Shown here: positions 40,705-50,800 of the stretch, one piece after another
How the letters are laid out: the number at the start of each line of letters is the position of its first letter
How positions within the stretch are numbered: the stretch's first letter is position 1
Origin: Chitinophaga polysaccharea
GTDB taxonomy: Bacteria > Bacteroidota > Bacteroidia > Chitinophagales > Chitinophagaceae
Direction of reading: 5' to 3'
Assembly: GCF_007829335.1 (NCBI RefSeq)
Contig: NZ_VIWO01000011.1
Location: 124,001-188,000 of the forward strand
Length of the DNA: 64,000 nt
Position numbers and translations under genes: made by a program
The notes under the pieces: model-generated
Told to the model about the DNA's origin: nothing
Databases searched by the model: none
The model's input: only the letters and a program-made list of their open reading frames with translations

Positions 40705-41508
40705 TTAAAGCAGGACTTTCGAAGGAGTGAGACCGTATAATTGCTTAAACGATTTGATAAAATGAGCCTGGTCATAATAACCGGTATCCAGGTAAGCACG
40801 CTGCTTCCGATGACGCGTCATGCGTTGCAATGTTTTCTGGAACCGGATTACTTCGCTGAAAGCTTTAGGCGTATCGCCCACGTAAAATTGAAATAATCGA
40901 CGCAACTGCCGCGGGCTGATACCGACTGCTAACTCCTTTTCGATACCAATCATTCCCCCGGTATCAAGGATCGTCGAAATGGCCTCATACAAGCGGCTAT
41001 CAGCAGTAACGATACCCTTACCCACCAATCCAAGCAAATATTCATCCAGCAAAGCTTTCATCTCTCCCAAAGCTAAACCGGGATGAAAACGCGCTGCCAA
41101 AAAAGTAGCCAATGGCCGGCAAATAGCATCCAGTGGCGCCGACTGGTCGGTCAGCTCTGCGGCATTTAACCGGAACAACAAGGGCAACATACCCGGCAAA
41201 AAACGAATGCCCACAAAATGAAAATCCTCATACAACGGAAAGGCTGTATAGGAATTGCTAAACCCCATCAGGTAACTTTCTGTTGGCTGATGGGGTTCAA
41301 AATAAATATCTATGCATCCGTCTGCTATCACCCGGTAGTGATAAGGCACCGCTAAAGCACCCGTGGATTTGAGTTCCCAGTAGCAGTATACATATGCCAG
41401 CAATCCGGCATGTGGCAATAATTCGCGATACAACACCGGCCCCTTTTCCTGTTCTGCTGCGGGCTGAACGGGCTGATAAAGCTGCCGGAAATGTTGTAAT
41501 CCCTCCAT
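40705..41508 (-). CDS. AraC-family transcriptional regulator
   Basis: 267 residues from ATG at 41508 (MEGLQHFRQLYQPVQ); the longer frame overlaps the upstream GLPGLI gene. The N-terminal part (about 20-140) is the DUF6597-like sensor domain (YVYCYWELKS, VIADGCIDIYF). The C-terminal HTH pair is at about 185-267: ISPRQLRRLFQFYVGDTPKA, 'LDTGYYDQAHFIKSFKQLYG' and LTPSKVL. It is 23 bases downstream of the GLPGLI gene and may be co-transcribed with it. Confidence 0.88.
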   Translation of the reverse strand: MEGLQHFRQLYQPVQPAAEQEKGPVLYRELLPHAGLLAYVYCYWELKSTGALAVPYHYRVIADGCIDIYFEPHQPTESYLMGFSNSYTAFPLYEDFHFVGIRFLPGMLPLLFRLNAAELTDQSAPLDAICRPLATFLAARFHPGLALGEMKALLDEYLLGLVGKGIVTADSRLYEAISTILDTGGMIGIEKELAVGISPRQLRRLFQFYVGDTPKAFSEVIRFQKTLQRMTRHRKQRAYLDTGYYDQAHFIKSFKQLYGLTPSKVLL

Positions 41509-41531
41509 AATGTCAGTGGTCTGAACTGCAA

Positions 41532-42302
41532 TTATAAGGAAATTGACCGTAGATAAAGCGGACCAAATCCACCCCACTTCCCAATAGTTTTGTTAAGGCT
41601 TTCCCGCAGGGCTTTATTATTTACCGCCTTTCCCTTAGTGGGCGGCACCAGGGTACCTTCCTTGATATCATCTACCAATACCTTGGTGGCAAACCAGGAA
41701 GTATGCTCGTGGGGCAAGGCTACTCCCAGTATCATCCCCGGCAAACCGGCAAAAGATTCCGGACCTCCCGGCGTTACGATGGCATCGGTATAAAATGCCA
41801 CCACGTATACGGAGTCCATGATGATGGCATTAGCCCGGCGGCAATCAAAACCCGCTATTTTGCGCGTTTCATCGGTGATTTTCCAATGGATAGGCCGGAT
41901 ACTGTCTTTTACCAGGAATAGTTGCTCAAACACTTTCTTTTGCGATACCGACTGCATACTATCCAGCTTCGAATATACAATATTCGCGCTCGCTGGCGCT
42001 TCCCCCATAAATGGGTTCTTATTTTCAGGGTTCTCTCTTCCCGGTTTATATAAACTGGTATTACCCGCAAATGAGTAGTCGAAATAAGTGACCTGGAACT
42101 GGGAAGCGCTCTTCTTAATGGATTCGTACCAGGAATGATCCTGCTCCTTTTTGAATGCCTCATCCATCTGGGCATGCAGGTTCACCCGCTTTTCATATTC
42201 AATACGCCCCTGCAACAGAAAAGGGGATACCTGCGCCTGTAAGGACAAAGCAACTGATACCACTAAAACGGTTAAACGTAATTTCAATCGGATGTTATTC
42301 AT
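41532..42302 (-). CDS. GLPGLI-family exported protein
   Basis: 256 residues from ATG at 42302 (GTG two codons earlier is possible). Signal peptide about 1-23 (ending LQAQ). The family marks are present: 'TDETRKIAGFDCRRA' and FAGLPGMILGV (about 182-192), where the second is the GLPG[LM]I name motif. Function is unknown; these genes very often follow an OMP_b-brl_3-type barrel gene, exactly as here (6-base gap to the gene at 42309), so the two products probably work together at the cell envelope. Confidence 0.9.
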   Translation of the reverse strand: MNNIRLKLRLTVLVVSVALSLQAQVSPFLLQGRIEYEKRVNLHAQMDEAFKKEQDHSWYESIKKSASQFQVTYFDYSFAGNTSLYKPGRENPENKNPFMGEAPASANIVYSKLDSMQSVSQKKVFEQLFLVKDSIRPIHWKITDETRKIAGFDCRRANAIIMDSVYVVAFYTDAIVTPGGPESFAGLPGMILGVALPHEHTSWFATKVLVDDIKEGTLVPPTKGKAVNNKALRESLNKTIGKWGGFGPLYLRSISL

Positions 42303-42308
42303 GGTCAC

Positions 42309-45083
42309 TTATTGTTTCGGGGCGCCCGGACCCAGTTTATTAAAATTCCAGATAAAAGACAATAACGCATACCGGCCAATAGTGCCGTAGCGCGTTTGCG
42401 TAACGGTATTGGTTTGCACCGACCTGTCGAACCCTATATTCTGATTGAGTATATCATTCATCGAAAAATTTACCTGCATCAACTCTTTCTTTCCAAATTT
42501 CTTCGCAAGAAATGCGTTCACAATCATCGCATTGTTATTACCGGTAAACACCGCAGTACGCTGCCGGATGGCATAATTCATATCTCCGTGCAACTGCAAC
42601 TTCCAAGGCAGATACACATTTAGGTTAGGCTCTATATAATACGACCAGTAGTCTGTGCGAAAAGTGCTCTGTACAGAAGATACACCAACATTATAATTAG
42701 CGCTGGCAGTAAAATAAAACTGGTATTTCTTCTCCGCCTCTTTTTGCATGTTGAAACTGATAGCAGTGCGGCTGGAGTTGGTAATATTCAACAGGGAGTT
42801 GACATAATTCACATTCCGGGAAAAATCGCCGTCTACACCGCCGCCAATCCTTAAATCCCATGCGCTGATCTTCCAGCCCATATCCAGGTTATAATGGATG
42901 TTCCGGTTACCATTCACATTCACTGCCTGCGACGTTCTTTTACCGGAAGTATCCAGGTCGCTCCGGCTGCTGATAGCATCCGAAACAAAATTATAACCAA
43001 CAGAGGCCCAGATACTCCGGCCACTCATTACCTTATAGTCTGAATAGGCCAGCCGGAAGCTGTTATTGAAGGACGGTTGCAGATTAGGATTTCCAATGGT
43101 GATATTCAGGGGATCATCGTTGGTACGGATGGGTTGTAACTGGTTGATATCCGGTTGCTGCGTATACCCCTGGTAGAAAAAATTAAGACGGCGCTGCTGG
43201 GTAAAACTATACCGCGCCGACGCATTGGGATACCAGTTTACAAAGCTCCGCTCCTGCTGGTGATTCCGGAACATATCCTTTTGATTAAAATCGGTGAATC
43301 CAACATTACCTCCAAGGTTCAGCCTTAATTTATTATTTAACGTATAGGCGTAACTGATGCCACCGCGGTGCGTGAGTACATTAAAGGCGTAGTCGTTGCT
43401 GTACAGCGAATCCAGCAGGCTATATTTACCGCCATTATTTTTGTTAAACGAGTTACGGTTCGAATGACTATTGCTGATATTAATGCCATAATTAAAGACG
43501 AGCGACGATTTCTTTGAAAGCGGCTCTGTATAGGTAATGTTCGTATTGATGTTGAGTTGCTCGTTATTAACGGTCTTCAGCTGATCAATACGCTGGGTAG
43601 AATCCACCTGCCCTTTCTGATAGAACGCTGTCAACGCATCCAGGGTACCTTCCCCGTTGGTACGGCTGTAATTTTCAGCGATGTTCAGGGAAATGGTACG
43701 TCCCTTCTTCTTTAATTTTTTCCGCCAAAGCAGGTTCGCATTGAGTTTACCGATATCAGACGTATTGTTGGTAATACGATGCCCGTTGTTAATCAGCATA
43801 TCATTCTTCTGCATCTCAGAAGTATTGCGCATACTGGTGATTTTATGATCGAGCCCCCCGTCTACCAATAATTTAATAGAGGAAGTAGAATCTACCTGCA
43901 ATTCATAAAGACCGTTGATCCGGTTTCTCATGATACTGTTTTTCGATTGCTCCGCTGAGTTACTGGAGTAGATGGTATCTTTCAGGATATTTTGGCTGGA
44001 GATCGTTTTATCAGCGTCCACATACAGCTTCATGAATTTATAGTTCACATTCAGGTTTTTCCGGTCCTGGTCCCACTTATCGCCATAGTGCAGCCCCCCG
44101 GTTTGCACCAGTGGATACCCATTATCTTCATATCTGCCACTCCAATTATCGAGGTCATCGCCACGGGCGCCAAAAAACTCCATGTTACCCTGGTCGTCTA
44201 CAGAAATGGAACTGGCGCCAAACTTTTCCTGGTCTTCCCAATTGAGGCCAATCTTTCCTGTATTGGAAGCAATACCATAGGCTGCAATTTTCTTCTTTCC
44301 CCGGAATAAATTAAACAACCCTTCTGTGTTATGGAAGCCATGATCGCCGGCGCCTGCAGCCAGCTTTCCGAAGTATCCCCGTTTCTTGTCTTCCTTCAAC
44401 TGGATATTAATGGTTTTTGATTTTTCGCCATCGTCTACGCCGGTAAAGGTGGCCTGGTCGCTCTTTTTATCATATAGCTGTACTTTATCCACCATATCGG
44501 CGCGGAGATTTTTGGTCACCAGGGTAGGATCATCTCCAAAAAATTCTTCCCCATCTACGAGTACTTTCTTTACTGTTTCTCCCTGGGCGGTAATCTGGCC
44601 TTTACTATTGACCTGGATACCTGGCAATTTCTTCAACAGGTCTTCCACAGAGGCATTGGCCGCAGTTTTGAAGCTTTCTGCATTGAACTCCGTAGTATCT
44701 CCCTTCATCTTGATGGCGGCCACTTTTTGCTGTATCACTACCTCTTTCAGGAGGCGGGATTTCTGTATCAGGATAATCTTATTGAGATGAATATGAGAAG
44801 TATCCGTTAGTGTTAATGATTCTACATAATCGGCGTAGGTGGGGTAAGTAACCAGCAGGACATAATTGCCCGCAGGAATATTTTTGATGTCGAAGTGACC
44901 TTTGTCATCCGCTCTGGCAAATTTATATAATAGGGAGTCCTTAGCATGGAGCAATGCTACTACCGTGTTGGATAATTTGACGCCATTTAGTGTATCCGAC
45001 ACATTTCCGTTGAGGGTAGCCTGTTGGGCAGCACAGCACAAACTCACAATAATGCACAGGACAGTGAATAGAATTTTTTTCAT
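42309..45083 (-). CDS. Outer-membrane beta-barrel protein, partner of GLPGLI protein
   Basis: 924 residues. Signal peptide (about 1-18, ending CCAAQ), carboxypeptidase-regulatory-like domain (about 22-105), plug-like domain (about 125-215, with LLKKLPGIQVNSKG, VLVDGEEFFGDDP and TKNLRADMVDKVQLYDKK), then a long barrel. Third member of this family in the window (with 564 and 9465). First gene of the unit barrel-GLPGLI-AraC. Its ligand is unknown. Confidence 0.88.
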   Translation of the reverse strand: MKKILFTVLCIIVSLCCAAQQATLNGNVSDTLNGVKLSNTVVALLHAKDSLLYKFARADDKGHFDIKNIPAGNYVLLVTYPTYADYVESLTLTDTSHIHLNKIILIQKSRLLKEVVIQQKVAAIKMKGDTTEFNAESFKTAANASVEDLLKKLPGIQVNSKGQITAQGETVKKVLVDGEEFFGDDPTLVTKNLRADMVDKVQLYDKKSDQATFTGVDDGEKSKTINIQLKEDKKRGYFGKLAAGAGDHGFHNTEGLFNLFRGKKKIAAYGIASNTGKIGLNWEDQEKFGASSISVDDQGNMEFFGARGDDLDNWSGRYEDNGYPLVQTGGLHYGDKWDQDRKNLNVNYKFMKLYVDADKTISSQNILKDTIYSSNSAEQSKNSIMRNRINGLYELQVDSTSSIKLLVDGGLDHKITSMRNTSEMQKNDMLINNGHRITNNTSDIGKLNANLLWRKKLKKKGRTISLNIAENYSRTNGEGTLDALTAFYQKGQVDSTQRIDQLKTVNNEQLNINTNITYTEPLSKKSSLVFNYGINISNSHSNRNSFNKNNGGKYSLLDSLYSNDYAFNVLTHRGGISYAYTLNNKLRLNLGGNVGFTDFNQKDMFRNHQQERSFVNWYPNASARYSFTQQRRLNFFYQGYTQQPDINQLQPIRTNDDPLNITIGNPNLQPSFNNSFRLAYSDYKVMSGRSIWASVGYNFVSDAISSRSDLDTSGKRTSQAVNVNGNRNIHYNLDMGWKISAWDLRIGGGVDGDFSRNVNYVNSLLNITNSSRTAISFNMQKEAEKKYQFYFTASANYNVGVSSVQSTFRTDYWSYYIEPNLNVYLPWKLQLHGDMNYAIRQRTAVFTGNNNAMIVNAFLAKKFGKKELMQVNFSMNDILNQNIGFDRSVQTNTVTQTRYGTIGRYALLSFIWNFNKLGPGAPKQ

Positions 45084-45305
45084 TGTTGGAATTACGGGTT
45101 GTTAATTACAGACGCAACAAAGGCGAAATTCCATAAATTATTTTGAGCTTATATTACCATGTGTGATAAACATCTGTTAAATAATAGCCTAGTTATCATG
45201 TAGGGAAAGCAGGTTATTTCACCTGATAATTTTAGGGTTGCATACCACTGTCAAAATCCGTAAATTTCAACATCTGTAATAAAGTACACTATATCCATTC
45301 CCGTT

Positions 45306-47021
45306 ATGCAGGAACATTCACTTAGAAGTAGTCACTGGTTTGCCCGTGGAGGCAAAGATGGTTTTATTTACCGCGCCTGGCTGAAGAAGCAGGGCATTCC
45401 TGCCTATGAGCTGGAAGGCAAGCCTATTATAGGTATTTGTAATACCTGGTCAGAACTTACGCCCTGTAATTCTCATTTCCGGGAGTTGGCCGAGGCGGTA
45501 AAAAGGGGTATACTGGAGGCCGGCGGTTACCCGTTGGAATTCCCGGTGATGTCGCTGGGGGAAACCCTCATAAAGCCCACCGCCATGTTATATCGCAACC
45601 TGGTGAGTATGGATGTGGAAGAATCGATCCGTGCCAACCCACTGGATGGGGTGGTATTATTATGCGGATGCGACAAAACCACGCCGGCGCTGGTCATGGG
45701 CGCCTGTAGCGTGAATATCCCCACCATCGTAGTATCGGGAGGCGCTATGCTCACCGGTAGGCATAAAGGTCGTGCCATTGGCACCAGCGATATATGGCGG
45801 TTCAGCGAAGAAGTAAGAGCGGGGCGCATGACACAGGAAGAGCTGGCCCTGGCCGAAGCTGGGATGTGCCGGAGCGACGGCCATTGCGCCGTGATGGGCA
45901 CCGCATCCACGATGGCCTGCATGGTAGAATCTTTGGGGCTATCACTACCACAGAACGCCGCCATCCCTGCACCGGATGCGGCCAGGAAAGTACTGGCGCA
46001 ATTGTCAGGAACAGAAATCGTGAAAATGGTGAAGGACAACCGGCGGTTGTCAGACATCCTTACCAGGGAAGCCTTTGAAAACGCCATCCGGGTAAATGCC
46101 GCCATCGGCGGGTCTACCAACTTCGTGATACACCTGTTGGCCATTGCCGGCCGCATAGGCGTTCCACTGAACCTGGAAGATATTGACACGTTTTCGGCGA
46201 ACATCCCCCTGATCGCCAACCTGCAGCCTTCGGGCAGCCATTTTATGGAAGATCTTTATTATGCCGGTGGACTACCAGCAGTGATCAATGCCCTACTGGG
46301 CCATTTACACAAAGACTGTATCACCGCCAATGGCAAAACTATCGGCGTCAACTACGCACATGCCATCAGCTATAATCCCGACGTGATCACTGGTATAGAT
46401 ACCCCCTTTAACCCGGTATCAGGCATCGTGGTGCTGAAAGGCAATATCTGTGAAAACGGCGCCGTGATCAAACCCTCTGCTGCCAGCCCCCATCTCATGC
46501 AGCATACCGGCAAAGCGGTAGTGTTTGAAGATATTGACGACTATAAAAAACGTATCGATGACCCGGCGCTGGAGGTGGATGAAAACAGTATACTGGTGCT
46601 TAAAAACGCAGGCCCCATAGGATACCCCGGCATGCCGGAAGTAGGTAACCTGGGACTGCCCGCCAAACTCCTGGCAAAAGGTATCACCGATATGGTGCGT
46701 ATTTCCGACGGCCGGATGAGTGGTACCGGCTTCGGTACCGTGGTGCTGCACGTATCACCGGAAGCCGCTGCCGGCGGTACCCTCGCCATTCTCCGCGACG
46801 GCGACATCATCACCCTGGATGTACATGAACGCCGCCTGCATGCGGCACTCTCCGATGCAGAAATAGCTAAGAGAAAAGCTGCCTGGCACCCGGCATACCC
46901 GCAGTCGACCCGCGGATATGTACAATTATACCAACAGCATGTAGAACAAGCCCATCTCGGCGCCGACCTCGACTTTCTCAAAGGCAGCTCCGGCAGCGAG
47001 GTAACCCGCGATTCTCACTAA
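45306..47021 (+). CDS. IlvD/Edd-family sugar-acid dehydratase (L-arabinonate dehydratase-like)
   Basis: 571 residues. Cluster cysteines Cys54 (NTWSELTPCN), Cys122 (LLCGCDKTTPA) and Cys194 (DGHCAVMGT) have spacings like those of L-arabinonate/pentonate dehydratases, and the catalytic Ser is in SDGRMSGTGFG near 480. The N-terminal 'GIPAYELEGKPIIGICNTWS' region fits the sugar-acid branch rather than IlvD of branched-chain synthesis. It dehydrates an aldonic acid to a 2-keto-3-deoxy acid. It is followed after 28 bases by an SDR dehydrogenase, so the pair fits a non-phosphorylative sugar or sugar-acid route; the exact sugar is not readable. Confidence 0.88.
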   Translation: MQEHSLRSSHWFARGGKDGFIYRAWLKKQGIPAYELEGKPIIGICNTWSELTPCNSHFRELAEAVKRGILEAGGYPLEFPVMSLGETLIKPTAMLYRNLVSMDVEESIRANPLDGVVLLCGCDKTTPALVMGACSVNIPTIVVSGGAMLTGRHKGRAIGTSDIWRFSEEVRAGRMTQEELALAEAGMCRSDGHCAVMGTASTMACMVESLGLSLPQNAAIPAPDAARKVLAQLSGTEIVKMVKDNRRLSDILTREAFENAIRVNAAIGGSTNFVIHLLAIAGRIGVPLNLEDIDTFSANIPLIANLQPSGSHFMEDLYYAGGLPAVINALLGHLHKDCITANGKTIGVNYAHAISYNPDVITGIDTPFNPVSGIVVLKGNICENGAVIKPSAASPHLMQHTGKAVVFEDIDDYKKRIDDPALEVDENSILVLKNAGPIGYPGMPEVGNLGLPAKLLAKGITDMVRISDGRMSGTGFGTVVLHVSPEAAAGGTLAILRDGDIITLDVHERRLHAALSDAEIAKRKAAWHPAYPQSTRGYVQLYQQHVEQAHLGADLDFLKGSSGSEVTRDSH

Positions 47022-47049
47022 CTAGGCTGATCACACTAAAAGAACCGTT

Positions 47050-47808
47050 ATGAATTTCGAAAATAAAGTAGCCATCGTTACCGGCGCCGGCCAGGGCATT
47101 GGATTTGAAATATGCAAACAGCTGGTTACACGGGGCGCCATTGTTATACTCAATGATATCGACGAAGCACTGGCCCGCAACGCCGCCGATGAAATTACCT
47201 CCGACAAAGGCATCTGCATCGCCATGCCTGGCGATTCCAGTGATGTAACCTTTCTGCAACAAATGGTCAACACGGCAGTAAGTCGCTATGGCAGCCTGGA
47301 CATCGTAATTGCCAATGCCGGTATCACCCTGTTTGGCGATTTCTTTACGTATAGTCCCACGGCATTCAACCGGGTAATGCAGGTGAATCTGGGAGGTACC
47401 TTTTTCCTGGCCCAGGCGGCGGCCAATCAAATGAAGCGACAGGAACAGGGAGGCGCCATCCTCTTTACCTCCTCTGTAACAGGCCACCAGGCACATAAAG
47501 ACCTGGCAGCCTACGGCATGAGTAAGGCTGCCCTGGAAATGCTGGCTAAAAACCTGGTAATAGAACTGTCTCCTTTTAAAATTACGGTCAATACCATTGC
47601 TCCCGGCGCCACCCTCACCGAACGTACGCAGGATGATCCTTCTTACGAAAAAACCTGGGCGGCCATTACGCCAATGGGGCGGCCCGCCGGCACGCTGGAC
47701 ATTGCCCAGGCAGCGCTATTCTTCGTATCAGATTATGCCCGGCATATCACCGGACAAAGCCTGGTCATTGATGGAGGATGGACAAGCATCAGTCCCTCTC
47801 CTTTTTGA
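47050..47808 (+). CDS. SDR-family NAD(P)-dependent oxidoreductase
   Basis: 252 residues. Cofactor motif VTGAGQGIG (10-18), NAG motif (IANAGITLFG, about 90), catalytic Ser in LFTSSVTGHQ and Tyr-x-x-x-Lys in AYGMSKAALEM (about 155-160). C-terminal 'ITGQSLVIDGGWTS' is the classical SDR ending. It probably oxidises or reduces a sugar or sugar acid next to the dehydratase at 45306. The stop is 32 bases from the convergent SNF2 gene. Confidence 0.9.
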   Translation: MNFENKVAIVTGAGQGIGFEICKQLVTRGAIVILNDIDEALARNAADEITSDKGICIAMPGDSSDVTFLQQMVNTAVSRYGSLDIVIANAGITLFGDFFTYSPTAFNRVMQVNLGGTFFLAQAAANQMKRQEQGGAILFTSSVTGHQAHKDLAAYGMSKAALEMLAKNLVIELSPFKITVNTIAPGATLTERTQDDPSYEKTWAAITPMGRPAGTLDIAQAALFFVSDYARHITGQSLVIDGGWTSISPSPF

Positions 47809-47840
47809 GCAAAAAGCAGAAAGCTGTTGCCACGGTTCGC

Positions 47841-50800
47841 TTATACATCATGCTCCGCCGCAATCAGTGCCAGCAGCTCTTTTGCAGAAAGACGGCCCGA
47901 CTGGTCGCTGCCTTCCAGCAGCTGGTCGGCCAGGTCTCTTTTACTATTGTGCAGGGCAATAATCTTTTCTTCAATAGTATGCTGTGTTACCAGGCGATAA
48001 ATGGTAACGGGCCTGGTTTGCCCGATGCGATAGGCCCTGTCGGAGGCCTGCTCTTCGATAGCCGGATTCCACCAGGGGTCCAGGTGAATCACGTAATCGG
48101 CTGCCGTAAGATTTAACCCAAGACCACCCGCCTTAAGGCTGATCAGGAATAACTGGCCCTTGCCCGACTGGAAATCTTTCACCAGTTTATCGCGCTGAGA
48201 AATGGGGGTGCTGCCATCGAGGTACAGGTAAGGAATGCCTTGTGCCTGCAATGCTTCCCTCACCAGGTCGAGATGTTTTACAAACTGGCTGAACACCAGC
48301 GCGCGGTGATTGTTGGATACCAGCTCCTCCACTATCTCCCGGAATACCTGTAATTTAGAAGACGCGATATCCGTTTCCGCATCCACCAGCTGCGGACTAC
48401 AAGCCGCCATGCGCAGGCGGCTGATTTCTGCCAGCGCGCGGATATGTTGCTGGGCCGCACTTCCTTCCTGTGCTTTGATATTTTCCAGCGCCTTCCTGCG
48501 CACCGCTTCATAAAAGGCCGCTTCATCGGGCGATAAAGGCACCATTTTCAGGATCTCTGTTTTCTCTGGCAGCTCGTCCAGCACCGCGGTTTTGGTACGC
48601 CGCAGGATAAAGGGGGCTATCAATTTCTTCAGGTGTAGCTTCACGGTGCTTTCCGGGTTGCGGACAGATGGAAATACAAATTGTTTATTGAAATGATCCA
48701 GGGTACCCAGCAGGCCAGGGTTAAGGAAGTTAAAGAGGTTCCAGATCTCTCCCATATGATTTTGTATAGGCGTGCCTGTTAGCATCAGTTTAAACCCTGC
48801 CTGCAGCGACATGGCCGCTTTGGAGGTTTTGGTCTGGAAGTTTTTAATGGTATGCGCTTCGTCCAGCACCACGGTAGGCCATTTCACGGTCGACAACAAT
48901 TTTTCTTCCGCCTGTAGCAGTCCATATGTGGTGATGACCACATCGAGGGGGCCAGCTTTTTTGATCAGGGCGCTACGGCGGCCGTTCGCCAACAACACTA
49001 CATTCAAGGAGGGTGCAAAGCGGCGGATTTCGCTGCTCCAGTTGCTGACCACCGAAGCGGGGCAAATCACTAGTGCCGCCCCTTCCATGGCGCGGTGTAG
49101 CAGCAGGGCGATGGCCTGGATGGTTTTACCGAGGCCCATATCATCCGCCAGGCAGGCGCCGGCTCCCCAGGCCGCCAGGTGCGTCATCCAATGAAATCCT
49201 TCTTCCTGGTAGGGGCGTAAGGTTGTTTGCAGGGTGAGCGGCACGGGAACGGTAAGCGCCATTGCTGTGGCCCGTTTACGGGCAAAATCTTTCCAGGCGG
49301 CATCGGTGCTCACTTCCCCGGCCTGTTCCAGCCACTCTTCCAATACTGGCGCGGCAAAAGCCGGGATGCTGATTCCCTGGCGATCGATGCCGGCAAAACT
49401 CGCCATTTCGTTTAGTCGTTTGCGTAAGTCGCCCGTCAACGCCAGGTATTCGCCATTCTGCAGCGCCACAAATCTCTTCTTTACGGTGAGCGATGTATCC
49501 AGCAAGTCTTTCAGCGATATGACGGTGGTTTCGTCTACTTTCAGCTCGCCCTCGCACATAAACCAGTGATTCTTTTCCCGGATACCGATACTGAGCTGCG
49601 CAAATCCTGCCTGTTGTTTTATTTTATATCGCTCTCCTTCCGGCCACTCCGCCCTTACCAGCCCGGGGTGTTGGCGGATCACTTCCAGCAACTGGAGGCA
49701 GTCCAGCGGATCTTCAAAAATGATGGTATCATCGGAGATATCCGGTAAGATAGCTCCTTGCAGGAGATTCATCAGTTCACGGAGGTTGGCCTGTTCCCGG
49801 GGCAGGTCCCGGATAGCCTGCCATCGCTCCCCGTTGCTGACGCCGATGATGTTGTGCGCGCCGGTACCAGGTTTGCAGTAAGGCGGATCCATCGTAAAGG
49901 GCTTTACATACAGGCCGGCTTTTAATCCTTCGCCCAGGGGCAGTAACTGAATCACAATGCGGCTGTCGGCCGGTCGTTTGTTGATATTGGCCGTCATATC
50001 GCCCATATCAGCATGGATAGTAAGGTGTGCGCCTATTCCTTTCAGCACTTGTAGCAGCTTATCTTTTCCCGCATGAGGTACTATGCGTACCTGTTGCAGG
50101 GTTTGCAGCAATCGCCGTTGCTGGGCAGTCAGGGAGATGACCTTCAGCCGGGTACTGGTTTCCTTTACAAACACCGTTTCGCTGACATAATCCTCTATGT
50201 TGGCGCTGAAGGTATATCCCTGGCCGGTATTGTTGATGCTCAGCTCTGGCGGCGCTTTTATGATTTCTACCGGGATAGTGGGATCATCGGCAGCAAACAG
50301 GTATGGGTGACCGGCAATTTCCTGCCAGACGGTTTCTGCGAAAGAGTAGGATTCCCCGTCGTAGTTATAATAATGATCTTTTTGAACGGTATTGCCTATA
50401 CGAACATCCTGGGGCGTCATGGCTTCCGCCTTTCCTTCTTTGAGCTTTTTCAAGGCCACATTCCTGCCAGCGCTCCAGCTATTATTTCCCTGGGAAGTTT
50501 GAAGCACCGGCTGTATTTTGTAATGGTTGAAATCCACCAGGTAAATTAACCGGGAAGCCGTTACATTTTTCTCTTTTTTACTGAGATGATTATCTACGCC
50601 CAGCAAGGTGTTCAATAACCGTTCCCAGTCGGGCGTTTGTTCCATCTGCGAAAATGCCGGGGGGTAGCGGGTAATAGCGGCTATCTCCCGGAAGGTGCTT
50701 TCATATCCCTGGTAATCATCTCCCTTAAATAAACTTAAATATTCGTAGGTCAGTAAACGATAGTGCCGTTCTATGCCCAGGCTGAGCAGGCGCCCGATCT

